From the NCBI GenBank assembly GCA_900320865.1, contig ONTT01000015.1:1-51372 (forward strand): 51,372 nucleotides of DNA, written 5' to 3'. Shown piece after piece: positions 23,335-31,402 of the stretch; the first letter of the stretch is position 1; every line of letters begins with the position of its first letter. Source of the DNA: an uncultured Bacteroidales bacterium (lineage in GTDB: Bacteria > Bacteroidota > Bacteroidia > Bacteroidales > Paludibacteraceae). The position numbers and the translations under genes are program-made. The notes beneath the pieces are model-generated. The model was not told the origin of the DNA. It worked only from the letters and a program-made list of their open reading frames with translations, and did not search any database.

Positions 23335-25901
23335 TAATAATCCATGTTGCTGTTTCCGCTGTCATCGAAGTCATCGCTGCCACTGCTCATGTCTCCATCG
23401 TTCTTGCCCTGACGACGACGCGGCTGCTGGTTACCGAAGTTATAGGTGATGGTAAAGCTGATGGAACGGCTATGCCAACGGTTCTCACTGAACTGCCAGA
23501 ATCCTTTACCCCAGGTGGTGTTTCGGCGCGCACGGCTATCCAACAGGTCACGTACGTTCAACGCGAGCGCCAACTGTTTGTTGAGCAGGGTGTAACGCAA
23601 GCCTAAGTCAATGGAATAGCTATGACTGGTGGTACCTTGCGCTACGACACGCGGCGAACGGTAGTTCGCACGGATCTGTCCACTGAAATCCTTAGTGAAC
23701 ATAAACTGCGCAGTGAGGCGTACCGAGCCGGCGAAGATATTTTGCTTATCTATGTTAACGGGGATTACATCGTCTCGATGGATGATGGTATCATGCACAG
23801 CCGCGATGTTATTCCAATAGAAATTGGCACTGGTGGTGAGTTGCAGCAGTTCACCGAAGAGACGGTTTTTTGCTACGATCTCGATACCTAACTCCTGACG
23901 AGTCGTGATATTGAGGTAAGTATTCTTCATCACGTTGCCATCCATGTACTTGACATTCTGGATAGCACCCTCGTTATATTTCCAGAACACACCGGCCGAG
24001 AGGGTATGACGCTCCCATGTCTTAAGGTAGTTCAACTCGAGGTTGTTGGAATAAGCCGGGAGCAGGTCCACATTACCATAACTGATGTTGGTCGAATCCG
24101 ATAGGTCCATACGGGGATTGATTTGGTGCCCCCACGGACGACGTACGCGACGCGTGTAGTTTAGTTGCAACTCATGTCCGTTACCGAAATCATAACCGAT
24201 ATAAGCCGAAGGATAAATCTGGAAATAGGCGGTGTCTTTCTTATGCTCCATGCCGGCATACGAGTCTACAATTGCGCCCGTTTCATCCTTATAGAACGAC
24301 TCGAGGTGACGCATGTAATACTCCCCGCGGAGACCGACCTGAATAGACAGTTTATTGAAGAAACGGTTACCGTAGGTGATATAGAGCGCATGGTTCTGGG
24401 TACGGCCGTTGAAATCGGCATAATAGGGATAGAGTTCTTCGAGCACGGTGCCGTCTGCATCTCTATTATGGGCGTCCGCAAAACTCTTGCTCCAACTGCG
24501 CGTGTAGTTATATCCGGCTTCGAGACGACTCTGTTGCGTCGGTTTCCACTCGTAATCCGCTTTGATATCAATACCTTGCTCCTTGCTCCAGCTCGCTTGG
24601 TCCTGATAACTGAAGATGGTATCTTGGGTGATCAGGTCCAGATCCTGCTGCTCGTAGTAGGTATCCATATTAAAACCGAAGTTATTATAGGTGCCGCTGA
24701 CATTGAGTTTATGGTTATCCAGTTCGAAGGTATAATCGAGTGTCGCGTTTCCACCGGGGTGGGAGCCTACACCTTTTTGATCACGCGTGAAATCGCGCAT
24801 CACGTTACCGAGTGGATCGGTAAGGAGGTAAGTACGATGATTCGAGTTCGCCATGCCGAGTCCTTTATCCCGCGTACTGATCATACCGAATCCTGATACT
24901 CCGAGGGTATGGCCTTCGACCAGACGGAAGTTCAAACCGGCACGCGCGAACATACCGCCACCACCGTGGGTTTGCAGACCTTCCTGGGTCAAGTGGCTGG
25001 AAATTAAACTGGAATCTAACTTCTCACTACCTGTTCCATTCAAGTTATAGCGATCGGTAGTGCTACCTCCGTTGCTGGAATGATATCGATAACCGACGTT
25101 GAAATAACCGTCTACGGGTCCGGCATTGAAATTGATGTTCAGACCTGCATTGGCTCCAGGAGGCGTTGTCCAGGGTTTGGCCAAAGAATAATCGATACCC
25201 GCTTGCACGGAACCGTAGAATCCGGCCGCGCGATCTTTTTTCATGACGAGATTGATGATACCGGCGGAACCCTCGGGGCTAAATTTAGCCGATGGATTCG
25301 TGATGAGTTCGATTTTTTCAATCGTTCCTGCCGGCATCTGCTGGAGCACCTGTCCGCGGTTTTCGGAGTTCAGTCCGGCCGGTTTGCCGTTGATCCAAAT
25401 CTCTACATCTTCGGAGTTACGCATCGAGATATTTCCCTCCTGATCCACATCGACAGACGGGATATTTTCCAGCACATCGGTAACCGAAGCACCGGCAGAA
25501 GCGATATTCTGGTCCACGGTAAATACTTTCTTATCGAGTTCAAACCGCATGGAACTACCTTGTGCTACCACTTCTACATCTCGCAGCACTTGCGTATCCT
25601 CCTTGAGGGAAATTCGTCCGACAGCAAGGGGTTTGCCGGCTATGGTGATGTCTTTTCGTTGCTCACTATATCCCATGAACGAGACGACGAGCGTATATTG
25701 TCCGTCGGCTACCTCGATGGTAAAATTGCCCTTTTCATCGGTAATCGTACCGGTGATGAGGTTATTACCTTGCATGATACTGACGTTCGCAAAGTCGATC
25801 GGCTGTTTCGAACCGGCATCAATCACTTTTCCGGTCAGTTGCGCCGCATACGTGCTGATGGCGCAGGCCAGGAACAGGAGTGTGTAAACAATCTTTTTCA
25901 T
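23334..25901 (-). CDS. Outer-membrane beta-barrel receptor with carboxypeptidase-like N-terminal domain
   Basis: An 855-residue TonB-receptor-like protein. Signal peptide to about residue 19 (STYAA), then a carboxypeptidase regulatory-like beta-sandwich (LTGKVIDAGSKQPIDFANVS) at 20-105. The plug has SVTDVLENIPSVDVDQEGNI and GSAGIINLVMKK, and the large barrel is of the OMP_b-brl_3 type. The C-terminal tail after YNFGNQQPRRR is a disordered Asp/Ser/Gly stretch. The ligand is unknown. It overlaps aroQ by 4 bases upstream, so it is cotranscribed with rho and aroQ. Confidence 0.85.
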   Translation of the reverse strand: MKKIVYTLLFLACAISTYAAQLTGKVIDAGSKQPIDFANVSIMQGNNLITGTITDEKGNFTIEVADGQYTLVVSFMGYSEQRKDITIAGKPLAVGRISLKEDTQVLRDVEVVAQGSSMRFELDKKVFTVDQNIASAGASVTDVLENIPSVDVDQEGNISMRNSEDVEIWINGKPAGLNSENRGQVLQQMPAGTIEKIELITNPSAKFSPEGSAGIINLVMKKDRAAGFYGSVQAGIDYSLAKPWTTPPGANAGLNINFNAGPVDGYFNVGYRYHSSNGGSTTDRYNLNGTGSEKLDSSLISSHLTQEGLQTHGGGGMFARAGLNFRLVEGHTLGVSGFGMISTRDKGLGMANSNHRTYLLTDPLGNVMRDFTRDQKGVGSHPGGNATLDYTFELDNHKLNVSGTYNNFGFNMDTYYEQQDLDLITQDTIFSYQDQASWSKEQGIDIKADYEWKPTQQSRLEAGYNYTRSWSKSFADAHNRDADGTVLEELYPYYADFNGRTQNHALYITYGNRFFNKLSIQVGLRGEYYMRHLESFYKDETGAIVDSYAGMEHKKDTAYFQIYPSAYIGYDFGNGHELQLNYTRRVRRPWGHQINPRMDLSDSTNISYGNVDLLPAYSNNLELNYLKTWERHTLSAGVFWKYNEGAIQNVKYMDGNVMKNTYLNITTRQELGIEIVAKNRLFGELLQLTTSANFYWNNIAAVHDTIIHRDDVIPVNIDKQNIFAGSVRLTAQFMFTKDFSGQIRANYRSPRVVAQGTTSHSYSIDLGLRYTLLNKQLALALNVRDLLDSRARRNTTWGKGFWQFSENRWHSRSISFTITYNFGNQQPRRRQGKNDGDMSSGSDDFDDSGNSNMDY

Positions 25902-26326
25902 CCTTGTGTATTATTTTGAGTAAGCAACCATTGTACGGCTTCTGCGTATCCTTCTACGCCATGACCTATGATGGAATGCGCACATACGTCTGTCAGGAGA
26001 CTCGTGTGACGGAATGGTTCTCGCTTAGCGATATCGCTGATATGTACTTCTATCACAGGTATTTCACTATCCTCGACGGCATCGCGCAACGCCACGCTGG
26101 TATGCGTATAGCCTCCGGCATTGAGGATGATGCCATCACCCTCCGCTTCTTGAATCCAATCAATGAGATCGCCTTCGTGGTTCGACTGACGATAGATGAA
26201 ATGGATATCCGGCCAGCGTTGCTGGATGTCTAACAAAATCTGTGCCATCGTGCGATTACCGTATATTTCGGGTTTACGCACACCAAGACGGTTCAGATTA
26301 GGGCCGTTGAGTATTAAAATAGCCAT
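25898..26326 (-). CDS. aroQ: Type II 3-dehydroquinate dehydratase
   Basis: A 142-residue enzyme of the shikimate pathway converting 3-dehydroquinate to 3-dehydroshikimate. It begins MAILILNGPNLNRLGVRKPEIYG with the conserved Asn-Gly-Pro-Asn and the catalytic Tyr in the flexible loop. The RQSNHEGDLID segment, the ILNAGGYTHTSVALRDA core with catalytic-site residues, and EVHISDIAKREPFRHTS follow. Length is normal for the family. It lies 27 bases downstream of rho across a heptamer array and overlaps the receptor gene by 4 bases. Confidence 0.95.
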   Translation of the reverse strand: MAILILNGPNLNRLGVRKPEIYGNRTMAQILLDIQQRWPDIHFIYRQSNHEGDLIDWIQEAEGDGIILNAGGYTHTSVALRDAVEDSEIPVIEVHISDIAKREPFRHTSLLTDVCAHSIIGHGVEGYAEAVQWLLTQNNTQG

Positions 26327-26359
26327 CAGTATTTAGCTATCAGTATTCAGTTATTAACG
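26325..26359. repeat. Heptanucleotide array between rho and aroQ, word ATCAGTA/TTCAGTT
   Basis: Units ATCAGTA, TTTAGCT, ATCAGTA, TTCAGTT and ATTAACG fill the whole gap between the two genes. The rho stop codon (26354-26356 on the minus strand) lies inside it. Confidence 0.6.
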
Positions 26360-28084
26360 TGCGCCGTTTACGGCGAGCAGGAACTCATCGTTATCTTCGG
26401 TGCGCTCCATATACGATTTGAGTTTCTCCATCGCTTCCTGTCCGTTCATATCGGAGAGCATCTTACGGATTTGCCACATACGGCTCAGTACATCGGCCGG
26501 CAGCAGCAGGTCATCACGCCGTGTGCTGGAAGCAGGGATATCGACAGCCGGGAAGATACGTTTGTTCGCCAGTTTGCGATCGAGTTGCAACTCCATGTTA
26601 CCGGTGCCTTTGAACTCCTCGAAGATCAGATCATCCATCTTCGAACCTGTCTCGGTGAGCGCCGTAGCGATGATGGTAAGGCTACCGCCGTTTTCGATAT
26701 TACGTGCGGCACCAAAGAAACGTTTGGGTTTATGCAGCGCTTGTGCTTCTACACCACCGGACAGCACTTTACCGCTGGACGGAGCGACAGTATTATACGC
26801 ACGTGCCAGACGGGTGATGGAGTCGAGCAGGATGACTACATCGTGTCCGCTCTCTACGAGTCGTTTCGCTTTTTCATGCACGATATTGGCTACTTTGACA
26901 TGGTTCTCGGCGGGTTCATCAAAGGTAGAAGCGATCACTTCTGCATTCACGCTTCTGCTCATGTCAGTTACTTCCTCCGGACGCTCGTCAATCAACAGCA
27001 CGATCATATAAACCTCGGGGTTGTTGTTGAGAATCGCGTTGGCTAACTCTTTGAGAAGCACGGTCTTTCCGGTTTTAGGCTGCGCTACGATGAGTCCGCG
27101 TTGTCCTTTTCCTATCGGGGAGAAGAGATCGATCATACGCACGCTGAGCGAGTCGTTATGACCGGTGCAAAGTTTGAATTTCTGGTCCGGGAAGAGCGGG
27201 ATGAGGTTCTCAAACGCGATACGTTTCTTCGCTAACTCCGGATCCAAACCGTTGATACGGATCACTTTCTCCATAGGAAAGAACTTATCCGGTTGGGGAT
27301 TGACGCGAATGGAACATTCCACGGTGTCACCAGGTTTGAGGCCATATTGACGCACCTGCTCTTTGCTGACGTAGATATCATCCGGACTGGAGAGATAGTT
27401 ATAATCGGCAGAACGCAGGAAACCGTATCCGTCGGGCGCGCACTCCAGCGTACCCATAGCGATGACGTTCTCGCCCAGATTCGGCATCGTGAAATCCGAA
27501 GCGTCCTCTTCAGGTTCTTGGGGCTCAGCAGGCGGGACTATTGTCGGTTCTTCTGCTTCAGCAGGAGCTATTTTCTCCGGTTTCGAATCAGGATTCTCCA
27601 CTTTCGCCTCTTTCTTCGGCCTTCCACGTTTCTTTGTCTTCGGTGCCTCCGGCTCTTTAGGTTCTACTTTTGCCTCCTGTGCGGCCGGTTTTTCCTCAGG
27701 GAGCGGAGCCGTTTCAAGCGGTTTAACCGCTTTAACCGTCTTATTCGGCTTATGGTTATTCGCCTCGATATGCTCTTGCATCTCGTTCATCTGCTCTTTT
27801 TCCGAACCGACGGTAGCTAAGATAGGTTTCTCCGCCACCTTCACTTTCGTTGCCTCACGCTTCACACCGCGAGTGCGTTCTCGCTTAGCGGGCAGTCCAG
27901 CAGCTGCACGTGCTTCTTCTTTGGCCTGAACAGCCGCGGCACGGTTATCAGCCTGTGCATCCAGGATGGCATAACTAATCTCGCGAATCGACTGACTACG
28001 ACGGGGATTGAGACCCATGCTGATAGCGATCGCGCGTACATCTTCGAGCGACATACGCTCGAGTTTTTGTAATTCGTATTGCAT
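26354..28084 (-). CDS. rho: Transcription termination factor Rho with long disordered insert
   Basis: A 576-residue hexameric RNA-dependent ATPase. Start at 28084 ([20 protein letters not shown]), because the extra upstream codons would overlap the promoter region. Order of parts: Rho N-terminal helical domain at 1-45; a Glu/Pro/Lys/Ala-rich disordered insert at about 50-200 with an AT-hook-like KKRGRPKK at 151-158; the cold-shock RNA-binding domain at 205-280; and the ATPase with Walker A QPKTGKT at 335-341 and [14 protein letters not shown]. The insert makes it much longer than the E. coli protein. In Bacteroides, such inserts drive phase separation. It is the first gene of the operon. Confidence 0.96.
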   Translation of the reverse strand: MQYELQKLERMSLEDVRAIAISMGLNPRRSQSIREISYAILDAQADNRAAAVQAKEEARAAAGLPAKRERTRGVKREATKVKVAEKPILATVGSEKEQMNEMQEHIEANNHKPNKTVKAVKPLETAPLPEEKPAAQEAKVEPKEPEAPKTKKRGRPKKEAKVENPDSKPEKIAPAEAEEPTIVPPAEPQEPEEDASDFTMPNLGENVIAMGTLECAPDGYGFLRSADYNYLSSPDDIYVSKEQVRQYGLKPGDTVECSIRVNPQPDKFFPMEKVIRINGLDPELAKKRIAFENLIPLFPDQKFKLCTGHNDSLSVRMIDLFSPIGKGQRGLIVAQPKTGKTVLLKELANAILNNNPEVYMIVLLIDERPEEVTDMSRSVNAEVIASTFDEPAENHVKVANIVHEKAKRLVESGHDVVILLDSITRLARAYNTVAPSSGKVLSGGVEAQALHKPKRFFGAARNIENGGSLTIIATALTETGSKMDDLIFEEFKGTGNMELQLDRKLANKRIFPAVDIPASSTRRDDLLLPADVLSRMWQIRKMLSDMNGQEAMEKLKSYMERTEDNDEFLLAVNGAR

Positions 28085-28149
28085 AAATAAAATAAATGAT
28101 TTACCCGGAAAATTGTAAAAAAAGAAGACATCTTTTTTCAAATCCGGTG

Positions 28150-28181
28150 CAAAAGTACAACTTTTTTTTGAAATACACAAA
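28150..28181 (-). promoter_or_regulatory. Promoter of rho
   Basis: On the minus strand, TTTG (28178-28181), 20 bases, then TACTTTTG (28150-28157). The -33 box lies 5 bases from that of the divergent addA promoter; the two form the palindromic CAAATTTTATTTG. Confidence 0.75.
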
Positions 28182-28186
28182 TTTTA

Positions 28187-28218
28187 TTTGCAAAATTTAA
28201 AAATTTTCTTTATCTTTG
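28187..28218 (+). promoter_or_regulatory. Promoter of addA
   Basis: TTTG at 28187-28190, 20 bases, TATCTTTG at 28211-28218, followed by CAGCG, the usual Bacteroidota start region. The addA start codon is 20 bases downstream. Confidence 0.8.
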
Positions 28219-28237
28219 CAGCGTCAAATATAAAGTA

Positions 28238-31200
28238 ATGCAACGATTGATAGATATAGAGCGGCCGGTGACGGTATGTAAGGCCTCGGCCGGAACGGGA
28301 AAGACGTATACCTTAGCGGCTTATTATGTAGGGCTGCTGTTGTCGGGCGAGGATTATCGCTCGATACTGGCTATTACGTTCACCAACAAAGCGACAGCCG
28401 AGATGAATGAGCGTATCTTGACCTATCTCTATGCGCTGTCGAGAGGAGAAGAGAAGGCGTTTTTAGATCGCGCAAGGGCTTTTATGCTGCGCGATGCGGA
28501 CATGCCGGATGCGGAGTTGGCCCGTCGAGCAGGGGTTTGCTTCGAGCGGATGTTGATTGATTTCGACAACGTGCATGTGATGACGATTGATGCATTCCTA
28601 CAATCGCTCTTGAGCGGTTTAGCCGGAATCTTGCAGACGAGTGCGGGAACGAGTACGGAATTGGATGTGAAACACGTGGTGAAAGAGGCGGTGGATCAAT
28701 TGCTGACAGACGACCTGACGGACGAGATTCTGCACATCATCGAGCAATACAGTCATTATAAATACACGCAAGCTACTTCGTGGGACATCCGTAAGGATGT
28801 ACGTCGTTTGGCGGAGAACCTGTACGACGAGAAAGCGCAGCTCTTGGACAACGAGAAGAAGATTAATTTCAATGCGGCTTTCATAGCCCAGCGCCGTAAA
28901 GCGATAGAGGCAATCTGGCTGAAGAGTCCGGATGTGAAGCGGATTGAGGAGTTGCTGAGTCGCTTGGAGGCCTGTGACCTGACGGTGAAGAACGGTTCAG
29001 CCATCGTCAATGCGATCAAGAACATCCGCACGTCGATCGAGAATCCTCGCTCCATCGACAAGAGCAGTGATCGTTTCCGCGGGTTGACGGATAATCAGAT
29101 ATCGGCCATCGAAGAGGGGAAATGGAAAGAAGTGCCGGCTGCAGCACAGGAGATGATCCTGGAAGCGACGCGTCTGATTCGGCAAAGCAAGACACTCTAT
29201 AATACTTTATCGCTGACCAATGAACGAAGCCATGACATGGAGTTGATGGCTCCGCTACAGCATATCATTCAGCGAAATTTAACCGAATCCAACCGGGGTT
29301 TATTGGCGAAAACTGCGAGTGTGCTGAGTCAGGCCCTGAAAGAAGGCGATGCGGATTTTATCTTGGAGAAAGCAGGCATCCGATACCATCATATATTGAT
29401 GGATGAATTCCAAGATACGAGTCGCTTGCAATGGGAGGTGATCAAGCGACTGCTGATGGATGTGCTGGCGAGCGAAGGCAATACGTTACTGATTGTAGGC
29501 GATATCAAGCAGTCGATTTACCGTTGGCGAAACGGAGATTGGCATATCATGGACGGCTTGAGTAAGGAATTGACGAAGGAACGCATCAATGAGCAGTTTA
29601 CCTCGCTAACCAAGAACTTCCGCAGCAGCGAAGAGGTGGTGCGCTTTAACCTATCGCTTTTCCAACATATCATCGACAGTTATCCGCAGGTGATATTGGA
29701 TGCGGATGAGGAGGAGCAACAACTCGTTGCGCGTATCTATGGTGAAGGGTTTACACCCGATCAAATCGATTCTTTCTACCAATCCGATAAGAAAAAGGGC
29801 GGGTATGTTTGTTTCCGCACGTTTGAGCCGGGTGAACGCAAGGCGGATACGCAGGAGATGATGATCATGGAGATGTTCCGCACAATGGAGGACCTGCTGC
29901 ATCGCGGTATGAATCCGTCGGATATGCTGATTCTGCTTCGCGCCAAAACGGTGATTCCGCTTATCACCCGTATGCACCAAGAGTTAGATCCTGCGGAATT
30001 TCCGCAGTTAACGAAGGTGCCGATGGTATCGGAGAGCAGTTTCCTGCTGGGTTCTTCCACCGCCGTGACGGTAGTTATCGCGGCGCTGCGATGGATTCAT
30101 GATGCGGCAGATGAGGTAGCCAAACATCAAATTGAACGATTTATAGATAAGCCCGATATCATCGGACAAATTCGTGGATCCGTACGCAAAGACACCCCGC
30201 TCTATGAGGCAGTGAGCGAACTGATCTCGCTGCTGTTGACGAACGAAGAAGGGTGTTACGAGGGTTCGCAGACGGCGTATATCAATTGTTTTTTGGATAG
30301 CACGCGTGAGTTCGTACACACATATGGTAGCCGGATAGATGATTTTCTGGAATACTGGGAAGATACACTCAAGGAACAGAGTATTCCGTCTTCTTCGGCA
30401 GGTGCCATTCGGATTATGTCGATTCATAAGAGCAAGGGTTTGCAAGCGCAGTCGGTGTTCATCCCGTTCTGCGACTGGGCGATAGAGAGTCCGGAGGATC
30501 ATATCTGGTGCCCGATCGCAGAGGAGTTAGCGCAGGGAGAGGATTATATTCCGATCAGTTGCGGCAGAGACATGGCAGATTCGGCCTATAAAGCGGCCTA
30601 CGAGGAGGAATTGAAGAGCGCAAGGGTGGATAGCTTGAACATGCTGTATGTGGCGTTGACGCGCGCGGAGGATAACCTCTTTATCTATACGGATAAGCCG
30701 ATCGAGAAACATGTGGGACGGTTTATCACCGATTATATCGAAGAGATGGCACCGGGAGCAGAGAACTACGAGACCGGTGCGATTCGGATAGCCTCCGGAG
30801 GCAAGAAGGTAAAAAAAGAAGAGACCAAGCCCTTTGCGTTTGATGATACGGAGATTGTTGAAGAAGCCGAACTATGGGCGAACAGCAATCAGGTGCGGTT
30901 TGTTCAATCCCAAGAAGGTGCGCTTTATACGGAGTATGGCAATGAGGCTTATCGTCGTACGGCGCGTATGGAAGAAGGTATCTTATGCCACGATATCTTT
31001 GCGCACCTGCGCAAGGCGGATGAGTTAGAAGGGGTATTGGATGATTTCGAGAGTAGGGGTTTGATTCGCGATACGGCACAACGGGAAGAGATAAAAACGC
31101 TGATTTCATCGGCATGGGAAGGCAGCGCCGAGATGCGGGATTGGTTTACGGCACCCTGGCAATTGCACTTGGAGGAACCGATTTATATCGAAGAGAAGGA

Positions 31201-31402
31201 ATTACGACCTGATCGCGTGATGATTAATCCGCAGACGAAAGAGGCCATTGTGCTGGATTATAAGTTCGGTCATTGGGAGAAAGCGTATATCGATCAGGTG
31301 CGGGGTTATATGCATGCGTTGCGTGAATTGGATTACGCTCCCGTACGCGGATATCTATGGTTCGCGCGAGAGAATAGATTAGTGGAGGTAAAGAATGGAT
31401 AG
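28238..31402 (+). CDS. addA: AddA-like helicase-nuclease subunit
   Basis: A 1054-residue UvrD/RecB-type protein that processes double-strand breaks with AddB. SF1A helicase motifs: SAGTGKT at 17-23, AITFTNKATAEMNERI near 46-61, the DEFQDTS Walker B near 389, VGDIKQSIYRWRNGD near 424, IMSIHKSKGLQAQSVF near 727 and LYVALTRAEDNLF near 804. The C-terminal PD-(D/E)XK nuclease is marked by AIVLDYKFGH near 1006. Length matches the Bacteroidota family. It overlaps addB by 8 bases. Confidence 0.88.
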   Translation: MQRLIDIERPVTVCKASAGTGKTYTLAAYYVGLLLSGEDYRSILAITFTNKATAEMNERILTYLYALSRGEEKAFLDRARAFMLRDADMPDAELARRAGVCFERMLIDFDNVHVMTIDAFLQSLLSGLAGILQTSAGTSTELDVKHVVKEAVDQLLTDDLTDEILHIIEQYSHYKYTQATSWDIRKDVRRLAENLYDEKAQLLDNEKKINFNAAFIAQRRKAIEAIWLKSPDVKRIEELLSRLEACDLTVKNGSAIVNAIKNIRTSIENPRSIDKSSDRFRGLTDNQISAIEEGKWKEVPAAAQEMILEATRLIRQSKTLYNTLSLTNERSHDMELMAPLQHIIQRNLTESNRGLLAKTASVLSQALKEGDADFILEKAGIRYHHILMDEFQDTSRLQWEVIKRLLMDVLASEGNTLLIVGDIKQSIYRWRNGDWHIMDGLSKELTKERINEQFTSLTKNFRSSEEVVRFNLSLFQHIIDSYPQVILDADEEEQQLVARIYGEGFTPDQIDSFYQSDKKKGGYVCFRTFEPGERKADTQEMMIMEMFRTMEDLLHRGMNPSDMLILLRAKTVIPLITRMHQELDPAEFPQLTKVPMVSESSFLLGSSTAVTVVIAALRWIHDAADEVAKHQIERFIDKPDIIGQIRGSVRKDTPLYEAVSELISLLLTNEEGCYEGSQTAYINCFLDSTREFVHTYGSRIDDFLEYWEDTLKEQSIPSSSAGAIRIMSIHKSKGLQAQSVFIPFCDWAIESPEDHIWCPIAEELAQGEDYIPISCGRDMADSAYKAAYEEELKSARVDSLNMLYVALTRAEDNLFIYTDKPIEKHVGRFITDYIEEMAPGAENYETGAIRIASGGKKVKKEETKPFAFDDTEIVEEAELWANSNQVRFVQSQEGALYTEYGNEAYRRTARMEEGILCHDIFAHLRKADELEGVLDDFESRGLIRDTAQREEIKTLISSAWEGSAEMRDWFTAPWQLHLEEPIYIEEKELRPDRVMINPQTKEAIVLDYKFGHWEKAYIDQVRGYMHALRELDYAPVRGYLWFARENRLVEVKNG

